Of a DNA stretch of 6,527 nucleotides, positions 1 to 5,570 are shown in pieces. The DNA lies in NCBI GenBank assembly GCA_046303515.1, contig JBKCGI010000038.1, positions 1 through 6,527 of the forward strand, read 5' to 3'. The stretch comes from M2408 sp046303515. GTDB lineage: Bacteria > Bacteroidota > Bacteroidia > Flavobacteriales_D > Crocinitomicaceae. Position 1 is the first letter of the stretch. The number at the start of each line of letters is the position of its first letter. The translations under genes and the position numbers were made by a program. The notes beneath the pieces were generated by a model, which had not been told where the DNA came from, did not search any database, and saw nothing but the letters and a program-made list of their open reading frames with translations.

Positions 1-452
1 TGTTGCAAAACAGGATCTGTTTCAAAAGTGGTCATTTTATCGCGATCAAAAACCCATTGTTTCACACCACCAGAAATCCCGATAGAAAGCCGTGTTTCTG
101 GTGTGAAATTAAAGTGAGCTGCATAATTCACTAAAAAGCGATTCATGCTAAAGGCTCCAATTTTGTCCGTTTCGAACTTAAAACCTATTCCTTGTCGCGG
201 ACTTAATAATTTTTTTTGTGGCGTTGAAATCGGTAAATTCAAAGTGATAAATCCACTGTTTGGTGAGCCAGGCAAATTTGCCCATTGATTTCTGTACAGT
301 GTTTTGATTTCCAAACAAGGTTTAATTCCAGAAAAAGCTGGGTTCAACGCTTGCAAATGCCAAAACCACTGCGAATACTGTGGAACTTGCTGTGCTTGGG
401 ATGAAAAAGCAACAACAAAAATTAAAATAAAAGCCAAAAGCAATTTTATCAT
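1..452 (-). CDS. PorP/SprF-family type IX secretion outer-membrane protein, N-terminal part
   Basis: Reading the minus strand from an ATG at 452-450 gives 150 codons without a stop to the left window edge, so the 3' end is missing. The product starts with a signal peptide (MIKLLLAFILIFVVAFSSQA, residues 1-20, probable cleavage before QQ). It then shows the hallmark N-terminus of the PorP/SprF family: a PQYSQ motif (residues 24-28), an ALNPAFSG motif (35-42), and a segment with RNQW and GSPNSGF followed by alternating beta-strand-like sequence. Family knowledge: these are roughly 300-residue outer-membrane beta-barrel proteins of Bacteroidota. They take part in type IX secretion and gliding, often being needed to deliver or anchor one large cell-surface adhesin encoded next door. 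The partner, if any, would lie outside the window. The gene is divergent from nuoA and shares no visible functional link with it. Family assignment is confident; the specific role (PorP, SprF or an orphan paralogue) cannot be told. Confidence 0.85.
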   Translation of the reverse strand, partial: MIKLLLAFILIFVVAFSSQAQQVPQYSQWFWHLQALNPAFSGIKPCLEIKTLYRNQWANLPGSPNSGFITLNLPISTPQKKLLSPRQGIGFKFETDKIGAFSMNRFLVNYAAHFNFTPETRLSIGISGGVKQWVFDRDKMTTFETDPVLQ

Positions 453-584
453 GCAGTAAAAGTAAAATAAATTTATTTGATTAGCAATTTAAGTCATATT
501 TTACACTTTAAACAAATGATTTCATAAGTGTTTTTGATATTTGAAAATCAGCTCATTACTTATAAATTAGTTCTTGCTAAAACT

Positions 585-643
585 TTTGCGTTCTTAAAAC
601 ACCTAGTACATCAAAATAGCTTTGCAGTCCTTTGCGTTTAAAA
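585..643. repeat. Degenerate direct repeat TTTGCGTT/TTAAAA
   Basis: TTTGCGTT occurs at 585-592 followed by CTTAAAAC, and again at 631-638 followed by TAAAAT. A partial third copy, CTTTGCA, sits at 620-626. Short degenerate phrases of this kind recur between genes in many flavobacterial genomes as I remember them, but I could not search for it. It may be the remnant of a dispersed intergenic repeat, or chance in AT-rich DNA. Confidence 0.3.
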
Positions 644-713
644 TTTTCACTATGCTACTCAATTTTTTATTAAAAACGTTGAATAATTGTCTAAATTGTG
701 TGCTTAACACTTG

Positions 714-721
714 TATTTTTG
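714..721 (+). promoter_or_regulatory. Possible distal -7 box for the nuo operon
   Basis: TATTTTTG matches the Bacteroidota -7 consensus TAnnTTTG. The nearest upstream TTG triplets (687-689 and 696-698) would give spacers of 24 and 15 nt, outside the preferred range of about 19. If used, it would give nuoA a leader of about 85 nt. It is clearly weaker than the proximal candidate. Confidence 0.2.
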
Positions 722-759
722 CTCTTGGACTAAAAATATTTCATTTTTTCGATTCAACC

Positions 760-789
760 TTGTTGTTATAATAATTTATATTAAATTTG
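760..789 (+). promoter_or_regulatory. Probable nuo operon promoter, Bacteroidota sigma type
   Basis: TTG at 760-762, a 19-nt spacer, and TAAATTTG at 782-789 match the Bacteroidota housekeeping promoter form TTG-N19-TAnnTTTG exactly. A second TTG at 763-765 would give a 16-nt spacer. Transcription should start about 5-7 nt after the -7 box, near 795, leaving a leader of about 15 nt before the nuoA ATG at 811. The -7 box overlaps the TTG codon at 787-789, which argues against any nuoA start upstream of 811. Confidence 0.65.
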
Positions 790-810
790 CCTTCTATTTT
801 TAGCGTACTT

Positions 811-1185
811 ATGGCAAACACTAATAATTACGGGGATTATTTTCCTCTCTTAATTCAAGCAGGAGTTGCTTTTGCTTTCGTGGCTGCAACCCTTGTGGTT
901 ACTCATTTTTTGGGTCCGAATTTAAAATCAAAAAGAAAAAACGAAAACTGGGAATGTGGTATCGAATCAGAAGGAAATGCACGTTTCCCTGTATCTGTGC
1001 GCTACTTCATGACAGCCATTTTATTCGTATTATTCGATGTTGAGGTGATTTTTTTCTACCCTTACGCAGTAAATTTCAAAGCATTAGAACTTGAAGGGCT
1101 TTTAGCTGTTATAATGTTCGTAGCCTTTTTCTTAATTGGCTTTTTATATGTACTTAAAAAAGGAGCATTAGAATGGGAAAAATAG
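811..1185 (+). CDS. nuoA: NADH-quinone oxidoreductase subunit A
   Basis: This is the small membrane subunit of complex I (homologue of mitochondrial ND3), 124 residues, close to the usual family length. Three membrane segments are visible, at about residues 11-34, 63-85 and 96-115. The long loop after the first carries the conserved WECG motif (47-50, with Cys49). The second helix has FVLFDVE (72-78), with the conserved acidic pair Asp76 and Glu78, followed by FFYPYA. The family places this subunit at the joint between the peripheral and membrane arms, next to the quinone entry path. I chose the ATG at 811. The frame is open upstream to a TTG at 787, but that codon lies inside the promoter -7 box and would add eight residues unlike the family. 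No Shine-Dalgarno sequence is visible. It is the first gene of the operon, and its end overlaps nuoB by 13 bp. Confidence 0.95.
   Translation: MANTNNYGDYFPLLIQAGVAFAFVAATLVVTHFLGPNLKSKRKNENWECGIESEGNARFPVSVRYFMTAILFVLFDVEVIFFYPYAVNFKALELEGLLAVIMFVAFFLIGFLYVLKKGALEWEK
1161..1165 (+). promoter_or_regulatory. Shine-Dalgarno sequence of nuoB
   Basis: AGGAG lies inside the nuoA coding end, 7 nt before the nuoB ATG at 1173. It is one of only two clear Shine-Dalgarno-like sequences in this operon and fixes the nuoB start. Its place within nuoA suggests translational coupling of the two genes. Confidence 0.6.
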
Positions 1186-1715
1186 AAGATTTACAGACAA
1201 TTAACGGTGAAGGTTACCAACTTTCAAGATTAGAAAAAGTAGTTGAAATAGCTCGTTCTAACTCTGTATGGCCTTTGCCTTTTGCTACTTCATGTTGTGG
1301 TATCGAATACATGGCAACAATGGGTAGTAACTACGATTTGGCTCGTTTCGGAATGGAACGTATGTCCTTTTCACCTCGCCAAGCAGACTTATTAATCGTT
1401 GCAGGAACAATTTCCAAAAAATTAGCGCCTGTATTGAAAAAAGTGTACGAGCAAATGGCGGAACCAAAATGGGTACTTTCAGTTGGAGCTTGTGCTTCTT
1501 CAGGTGGTATTTTTGATACATATTCTGTTTTACAAGGAATTGATCGCGTAATTCCAGTAGATGTTTACGTACCAGGTTGTCCTCCTCGTCCAGAACAAAT
1601 TATCGATGGTATCATGCGTATTCACGAATTGATTAAACACGAACCATTGAGAAGAAGATATTCGGATGAATATAAACATTTGATGAACGATTATAACATT
1701 GACATTAATGAATAG
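1173..1715 (+). CDS. nuoB: NADH-quinone oxidoreductase subunit B (cluster N2 subunit)
   Basis: This 180-residue peripheral subunit carries the terminal [4Fe-4S] cluster N2, which passes electrons to quinone. All four expected ligands are present: the tandem Cys41-Cys42 in ATSCCGIEYM, Cys107 in VGACASSGG, and Cys136 in VPGCPPRPE. The Arg-rich MERMSFSPRQADLLIVAGT stretch (61-79) is typical of the family and borders the quinone cavity. The length is ordinary for bacterial NuoB. The start is supported by AGGAG 7 nt upstream and by the family-like N-terminus. The gene overlaps nuoA by 13 bp at its start and nuoC by 8 bp at its end, so the three are surely cotranscribed. No missing residues or signs of damage. 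Confidence 0.97.
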   Translation: MGKIEDLQTINGEGYQLSRLEKVVEIARSNSVWPLPFATSCCGIEYMATMGSNYDLARFGMERMSFSPRQADLLIVAGTISKKLAPVLKKVYEQMAEPKWVLSVGACASSGGIFDTYSVLQGIDRVIPVDVYVPGCPPRPEQIIDGIMRIHELIKHEPLRRRYSDEYKHLMNDYNIDINE

Positions 1716-2217
1716 TTTATTAAACAACGAAAACGTTTTAGAAAGAATCAAGGCTGAATTTGGCAATGCAATTCTTTCGAGCGAAACACCTTATGATTTG
1801 TTGACGATTGAGGTAGAACCTTCAAAAATATACGATTTAATCAAATGGTTGAAATATGACGGAGCCTTACAAATCAATTTTTTAACTTTATTAGGTGGAA
1901 TTCAATATCCTTCTAATGCAGGGAAAGAATTTGGTGTGAATTACCATTTACACAGTTTGGTTCACAATTTCAGAATCCGTTTAAAAACTTTTGTTCCTGC
2001 AGAAAATCCTGTAGTGGATTCAATTGTTGATTTATACACTGGCGCAAATTGGCAAGAACGTGAAACCTATGATTTCTTTGGAATCCAGTTTGATGGTCAC
2101 CCAAATTTAGTGCGTATTTTGAACGAGGATTCAATGGATTATTTTCCAATGAGAAAAGAATATCATTTGGAAGACGCTACAAGAAAAGATAAAGATGATC
2201 GCTTCTTCGGAAGATAA
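1708..2217 (+). CDS. nuoC: NADH-quinone oxidoreductase subunit C (30 kDa subunit)
   Basis: This 169-residue soluble subunit of the complex I connecting module has no cofactor of its own and packs against NuoD. The family signature is clear near the C-terminus: WQERETYDFFGIQFDGHP (residues 115-132), then LVRIL and the FPMRKEY tail. The preceding RIRLKTFVPAENPVVDS segment is also typical. The frame is open back to a TTG at 1699, but I take the ATG at 1708. It fits the usual N-terminal length and overlaps the nuoB stop in the compact arrangement ATGAATAG, which suggests coupled translation. The protein is free-standing, not fused to NuoD. nuoD follows after 11 bp. Confidence 0.95.
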   Translation: MNSLLNNENVLERIKAEFGNAILSSETPYDLLTIEVEPSKIYDLIKWLKYDGALQINFLTLLGGIQYPSNAGKEFGVNYHLHSLVHNFRIRLKTFVPAENPVVDSIVDLYTGANWQERETYDFFGIQFDGHPNLVRILNEDSMDYFPMRKEYHLEDATRKDKDDRFFGR

Positions 2218-2228
2218 ATTGAGGAAAT

Positions 2229-3461
2229 ATGAGTAATTTGAAAGCTGAAAACTTAAACGAAACATTAAACCCTCATTTGTCTAAAGAAACAATTGATGGT
2301 GATATCGCTACATTAAACTTAGGTCCAACTCACCCAGCAACACACGGTATTTTCCAAAATATCTTGCAAGTTGATGGTGAAAAAATCATTTCTTCAGAGC
2401 AAACAGTTGGTTACATTCACCGTGCATTTGAAAAATTGGCTGAAAGACGTCCTTTTAATCAAATCACACCAATCACTGACCGTTTAAACTATTGTTCTTC
2501 TCCAATCAACAATATGGGTTGGGAAATGACAGTTGAGAAATTAATTGGCGCAGAAATTCCAAAAAAAGTAGATTACATGCGTGTAATCATTATGGAATTA
2601 GCACGAATTGCAGATCATTTGGTTTGTAATTCAGTAATTGGTGTGGATACTGGCGCTTTGACAGGTTTTACCTACGTTTTCCAAGAACGAGAAAAAATAT
2701 ACGAATTATTTGAAGAAATGTGCGGTTCTCGTTTGACAACGAATATCGGGCGAATTGGTGGTTTTGAACGTGAGTTTACTCCAACATTTCATTATAAATT
2801 GAAGAACTTCTTAAAAACTTTCCCAAAAGTATTTAATGAATTTAATGCGCTTTTGGAAAGAAACAGAATTTTTATGGATCGTACAATGAAAGCTGGACCT
2901 ATTTCAGGTGAAAGAGCTTTGGAATACGGTTTTACAGGACCAAACTTACGAGCTGCTGGTGTTGATTACGATGTTCGTGCCATGAATCCATATTCTTCTT
3001 ACCAAGATTTTGATTTCATTATTCCTGTTGGAGTAAATGGTGATACATACGATCGTTTCCAAGTGCGTCAAGAAGAAATTCGTCAGAGTTTAAAAATTAT
3101 CGAACAAGCATACAAAAACATTCCTGAAGGAGATTATAAAGCAGATATTCCAGAATTTTATTTACCTCCAAAAGAGTTGGTATATAATAACATGGAAGCT
3201 TTAATCTACCACTTCAAAATTGTTATGGGAGAAACTCCTATTCCTGCTGGTGAAGTATACCACAGTGTAGAAGGTGGAAACGGAGAAGTTGGTTATTATT
3301 TGGTAAGTGATGGTGGAAGAACACCTTATAGATTACAATTCCGAAGACCATGTTTTATTTATTACCAAGCATATCCAGAAATGATTACTGGTCAAACGAT
3401 TAGTGATGCTGTATTGACATTGAGTAGTATGAATGTTATTGCAGGAGAATTAGATGCTTAA
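2229..3461 (+). CDS. nuoD: NADH-quinone oxidoreductase subunit D (49 kDa subunit)
   Basis: This 410-residue subunit forms the quinone-reduction site together with NuoB and descends from the large subunit of [NiFe] hydrogenases, without the metal site. The N-terminal GPTHPATHG motif (32-40) carries His39, and DRLNY (84-88) carries Tyr88. These correspond to the His/Tyr pair that holds the quinone head group in studied complexes. The 49 kDa signature appears as IHRAFEKLAERR (63-74). Further family blocks are TGALTGFTYVFQERE, IGRIGGFEREF and AGEVYHSVEGGNGEVGYYLV. The C-terminus ends in GELDA where many homologues end in an acidic residue plus Arg. The start has a close GAGG (2221-2224) and family-like length. 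It is the last gene before a 137-bp gap that holds a repeat-like element. Confidence 0.97.
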   Translation: MSNLKAENLNETLNPHLSKETIDGDIATLNLGPTHPATHGIFQNILQVDGEKIISSEQTVGYIHRAFEKLAERRPFNQITPITDRLNYCSSPINNMGWEMTVEKLIGAEIPKKVDYMRVIIMELARIADHLVCNSVIGVDTGALTGFTYVFQEREKIYELFEEMCGSRLTTNIGRIGGFEREFTPTFHYKLKNFLKTFPKVFNEFNALLERNRIFMDRTMKAGPISGERALEYGFTGPNLRAAGVDYDVRAMNPYSSYQDFDFIIPVGVNGDTYDRFQVRQEEIRQSLKIIEQAYKNIPEGDYKADIPEFYLPPKELVYNNMEALIYHFKIVMGETPIPAGEVYHSVEGGNGEVGYYLVSDGGRTPYRLQFRRPCFIYYQAYPEMITGQTISDAVLTLSSMNVIAGELDA

Positions 3462-3492
3462 AAAATTGCAAGTTAAGATGAAAAATAAATTG

Positions 3493-3591
3493 AGATTTTT
3501 AGATTTTTGGATTTTTGGAAACGCTGCGCTTTGGAAGTCTTCCAATAATCGAATAATCCAACAGTCTAATAATCCTAAAATGAAATAATCG
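3493..3591. repeat. Inverted 8-nt-period repeat element between nuoD and nuoE
   Basis: The left arm is three tandem 8-mers, AGATTTTT, AGATTTTT and GGATTTTT (3493-3516), then GGAA (3517-3520). The right arm starts with TTCC (3540-3543) and continues in strict 8-nt phase with AATAATCG (3544), AATAATCC (3552), AACAGTCT (3560), AATAATCC (3568), TAAAATGA (3576) and AATAATCG (3584). The reverse complement of the right arm gives units such as GGATTATT, so the two arms are imperfect inverted copies, about 6 of 8 matches per unit. In the centre is a perfect palindrome, TTGGAAG-T-CTTCCAA (3531-3545). The whole would fold in the nuo mRNA. It encodes nothing credible and looks like a dispersed intergenic element. 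What is seen is the periodicity and symmetry; dispersal in the genome is inferred. Confidence 0.65.
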
Positions 3592-3598
3592 AAAAAAA

Positions 3599-4147
3599 AT
3601 GAGTTCACATTCACATACTCCAATTAGCGAAAGACACAGTGAAAAGCCAGTTTTCAGTGCTGAAAAAATGGCTGAAGTACAACGTGTCATTGCGGAATAT
3701 CCAGAAGGGAAATCAAAGAGCGCTGTTCTACGAATTTTGCATTTTGCAGAAGAAGAGTTTGGTGGTTGGTTGAGCATCGAAACCATGGATTACGTTGCTG
3801 AGATTTTAAATATTGAACCAATTGAAGTGTATGAAGTTGCTACTTTTTACACCATGTTTAACGTTGAACCTGTTGGAAACTATGTATTTGAAGTATGTAG
3901 AACAGGACCATGCATGTTAGTTGGAAGCGATAACATTATTTCTTATATCGAAAATAAATTGGACATCAAAGTTGGTGAAACAACAAAAGATGGCATGTTT
4001 ACTTTAAAAACAGCTGAATGTTTAGGAGCTTGTGGTTACGGACCAATGCTTCAATGTGGCAAAAAATACCACGAACATTTAACACCAGAAAAAGTAGATA
4101 AATTGATTGAACTTTACCGTGCAGGTAATAAAAATATTGAAATCTAA
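3599..4147 (+). CDS. nuoE: NADH-quinone oxidoreductase subunit E (24 kDa subunit)
   Basis: This 182-residue thioredoxin-like [2Fe-2S] subunit of the NADH-oxidising module holds cluster N1a beside the FMN of NuoF. The four ligands are Cys100 and Cys105 in VCRTGPCMLVGS (CX4C) and Cys141 and Cys145 in AECLGACGYGPMLQ (CX3C), exactly the family spacing. The helical N-terminal part has the typical PEGKSKSAVLRILHFAEEEFGGWL block (35-58) and EVATFYTMF (79-87). The first 15 or so residues are polar, His/Ser-rich and poorly conserved in the family. The start is the ATG at 3599 after an A-tract; no Shine-Dalgarno sequence is seen. The stop overlaps the nuoF start by one base (TAATG), so E and F are translated as a pair. 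A 137-bp gap separates it from nuoD. Confidence 0.96.
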   Translation: MSSHSHTPISERHSEKPVFSAEKMAEVQRVIAEYPEGKSKSAVLRILHFAEEEFGGWLSIETMDYVAEILNIEPIEVYEVATFYTMFNVEPVGNYVFEVCRTGPCMLVGSDNIISYIENKLDIKVGETTKDGMFTLKTAECLGACGYGPMLQCGKKYHEHLTPEKVDKLIELYRAGNKNIEI

Positions 4148-5493
4148 TGGGAAGAAGATTATTATTAGAGCACGACAACGTTCCTGGAATAGAAACATTT
4201 GAAGTCTATAGAAAACATGGCGGTTACCGTTCTGTTGAAAAGGCTTTAAAAACAATGTCTCCAGAACAAGTTGTTGAAGAAGTTAAACTTTCTGGCTTAA
4301 GAGGAAGAGGTGGAGCAGGATTCCCAACAGGAATGAAATGGTCTTTCTTGGCAAAACCAGAAGGTGTTCCGAGATATTTATTGTGTAATGCAGATGAATC
4401 TGAGCCTGGTACCTTCAAAGATCGTTATTTGATGGAAAAAATTCCACATTTATTGGTTGAAGGAATGATTACCTCAAGTTACGCCTTAGGTTGTAACCGT
4501 TCTTTCATCTACATCCGTGGAGAGTACATGTGGGTTTTGGAAATCCTTGAAAAAGCGATTGCTGAAGCTTATGCAAATGGATTTTTAGGTAAAAACATTT
4601 TAGGATCTGGTTTCGATTTGGATCTTAGTGTAGCGCCAGGAGGAGGAGCCTATATTTGCGGAGAAGAAACGGCTTTAATCGAATCTTTAGAAGGTAAAAG
4701 AGGAAATCCTAGAATTAAGCCACCATTCCCAGCTGTTAAAGGTTTGTGGGGATGTCCAACTGTGGTAAACAACGTTGAAAGTATTGCTGCTGTCGTTCCA
4801 ATTGTGAACGATGGTGGAGAAGAATATGCAAAAATTGGTTTGGGTAGAAGTTCAGGAACTAAGTTAATATCTGCTTGCGGAAACTTAGCTCGTCCAGGCG
4901 TTTATGAAATCGAAATGGGAATTACTGTAGAGGAATTTATCTATGGTGACGACTATTGTAGAGGTATTGCAAATGGTAAAAAATTGAAAGCTTGTGTGCC
5001 AGGTGGTTCATCAGTTCCAATTTTACCTCATTATTTAGTTACAAAAACTGCTGCTGGTGAAGATCGTTTGATGACTTACGAAAGTTTGTCTGACGGTGGT
5101 TTTGCAACCGGTTCAATGTTAGGTTCTGGAGGATTCATCGTTTTCGATGAAGACCAATGTATCGTAAGAAACACTTGGAATTTTTCTCGTTTTTATGCAC
5201 ACGAGTCTTGTGGACAATGTTCACCTTGCCGTGAAGGTACAAGTTGGATGGAAAAAGTATTGAATCGTTTGGAGCACGGACAAGGAAATATGCGTGACAT
5301 CGATTTGTTGGCTGAAATCAACAAAAAAATCGAAGGAAACACAATTTGTCCATTAGGAGATGCTGCTGCTTGGCCAGTTGCAGCTGCAATTCGTCACTTT
5401 AGAGATGAGTTTGAATGGCATGTAAACGAAAAATCAGTATCGCAAACAAGAAATTACGGACTTTCGAAAGAAGTGTCTTTTAGTCAAGGATAG
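4147..5493 (+). CDS. nuoF: NADH-quinone oxidoreductase subunit F (NADH- and FMN-binding)
   Basis: This 448-residue subunit oxidises NADH on FMN and passes electrons to [4Fe-4S] cluster N3. The glycine-rich nucleotide-binding loop is GLRGRGGAGFPTGMKW (50-65). NADESEPGTFKDR (81-93) includes Glu84, expected near the nucleotide site. The FMN region is GGGAYICGEETALIESLEG (165-183), followed by PPFPA and the VVNNVES block. N3 ligands are Cys355, Cys358 and Cys361 in ESCGQCSPCREG plus Cys401 in TICPLGD. The length is in the normal range. The start overlaps the nuoE stop by one base. Translation coupling is likely, since no Shine-Dalgarno sequence is visible. A 77-bp gap with a strong palindrome follows before nuoG. 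Confidence 0.97.
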   Translation: MGRRLLLEHDNVPGIETFEVYRKHGGYRSVEKALKTMSPEQVVEEVKLSGLRGRGGAGFPTGMKWSFLAKPEGVPRYLLCNADESEPGTFKDRYLMEKIPHLLVEGMITSSYALGCNRSFIYIRGEYMWVLEILEKAIAEAYANGFLGKNILGSGFDLDLSVAPGGGAYICGEETALIESLEGKRGNPRIKPPFPAVKGLWGCPTVVNNVESIAAVVPIVNDGGEEYAKIGLGRSSGTKLISACGNLARPGVYEIEMGITVEEFIYGDDYCRGIANGKKLKACVPGGSSVPILPHYLVTKTAAGEDRLMTYESLSDGGFATGSMLGSGGFIVFDEDQCIVRNTWNFSRFYAHESCGQCSPCREGTSWMEKVLNRLEHGQGNMRDIDLLAEINKKIEGNTICPLGDAAAWPVAAAIRHFRDEFEWHVNEKSVSQTRNYGLSKEVSFSQG

Positions 5494-5503
5494 ATAATAT
5501 AGG

Positions 5504-5546
5504 TCTGGTTGTAGGGACGTAAGATTTTACTTCCCTACCTACCAGA
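5504..5546. repeat. Long palindrome (stem-loop) between nuoF and nuoG
   Basis: Seventeen base pairs can form: TCTGGT (5504-5509) with ACCAGA (5541-5546), GTAGGGA (5511-5517) with TCCCTAC (5532-5538), and GTAA (5519-5522) with TTAC (5527-5530), closed by a GATT loop (5523-5526). Only a small bulge (T5510 against C5539-T5540) and one mismatch (C5518 against T5531) break it. No T-tract follows on either strand, so it does not look like an intrinsic terminator, and the operon continues. It is best described as a REP- or MITE-like short palindrome, or an mRNA processing or stability hairpin inside the operon. The structure is seen; the role is inferred. Confidence 0.7.
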
Positions 5547-5570
5547 ATAACAAAAGAAACATCAAAAACT

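Larger units (their letters stand above)
453..810. other. Divergent intergenic region between the porP/sprF-like gene and nuoA
   Basis: This 358-bp AT-rich stretch separates two divergently transcribed genes. I find no convincing protein-coding or RNA gene in it. It contains the nuoA-proximal promoter near its right end (760-789), a second possible -7 box (714-721), and two copies of TTTGCGTT (585-592 and 631-638) lying in similar contexts followed by TTAAAA or TTTAAAA. No clear promoter for the minus-strand gene was recognised, although its transcription must start somewhere here. Confidence 0.7.

Noticed and set aside
453..600. Promoter for the minus-strand porP/sprF-like gene
   Set aside because: The best minus-strand candidates (such as ATCATTTG) have two mismatches to the -7 consensus and no well-placed TTG.
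617..624. TAGCTTTG as a further promoter for nuoA
   Set aside because: No TTG lies at a usable distance upstream; the match is inside a degenerate repeat and may be chance.
695..713. GTGT-GCTTA-ACAC hairpin upstream of nuoA as an operator
   Set aside because: Only a four-base-pair stem, expected by chance in a region of this size.
787..810. Eight-codon upstream extension of nuoA from a TTG
   Set aside because: The TTG overlaps the promoter -7 box and precedes the likely transcription start; the added residues do not look like NuoA.
1699..1707. Three-codon upstream extension of nuoC from a TTG
   Set aside because: The ATG at 1708 overlaps the nuoB stop in a compact coupled arrangement and gives a normal N-terminus.
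1285..1766. Two minus-strand open frames opposite nuoB and nuoC (1285-1521 and 1530-1766)
   Set aside because: They lie opposite strongly conserved genes, show no family features, and have no promoter or ribosome site.
3499..3786. Minus-strand open frame over the nuoD-nuoE gap and the start of nuoE
   Set aside because: Its C-terminal half is a translation of the 8-nt repeat element and the rest lies antisense to nuoE; no family match is visible.
4224..4418. Minus-strand open frame opposite nuoF
   Set aside because: Short shadow of a conserved coding region, with no independent support.
5504..5550. Intrinsic terminator after nuoF
   Set aside because: The stem is strong but no T-tract follows on either strand, and nuoG, needed for the same complex, begins just after it.
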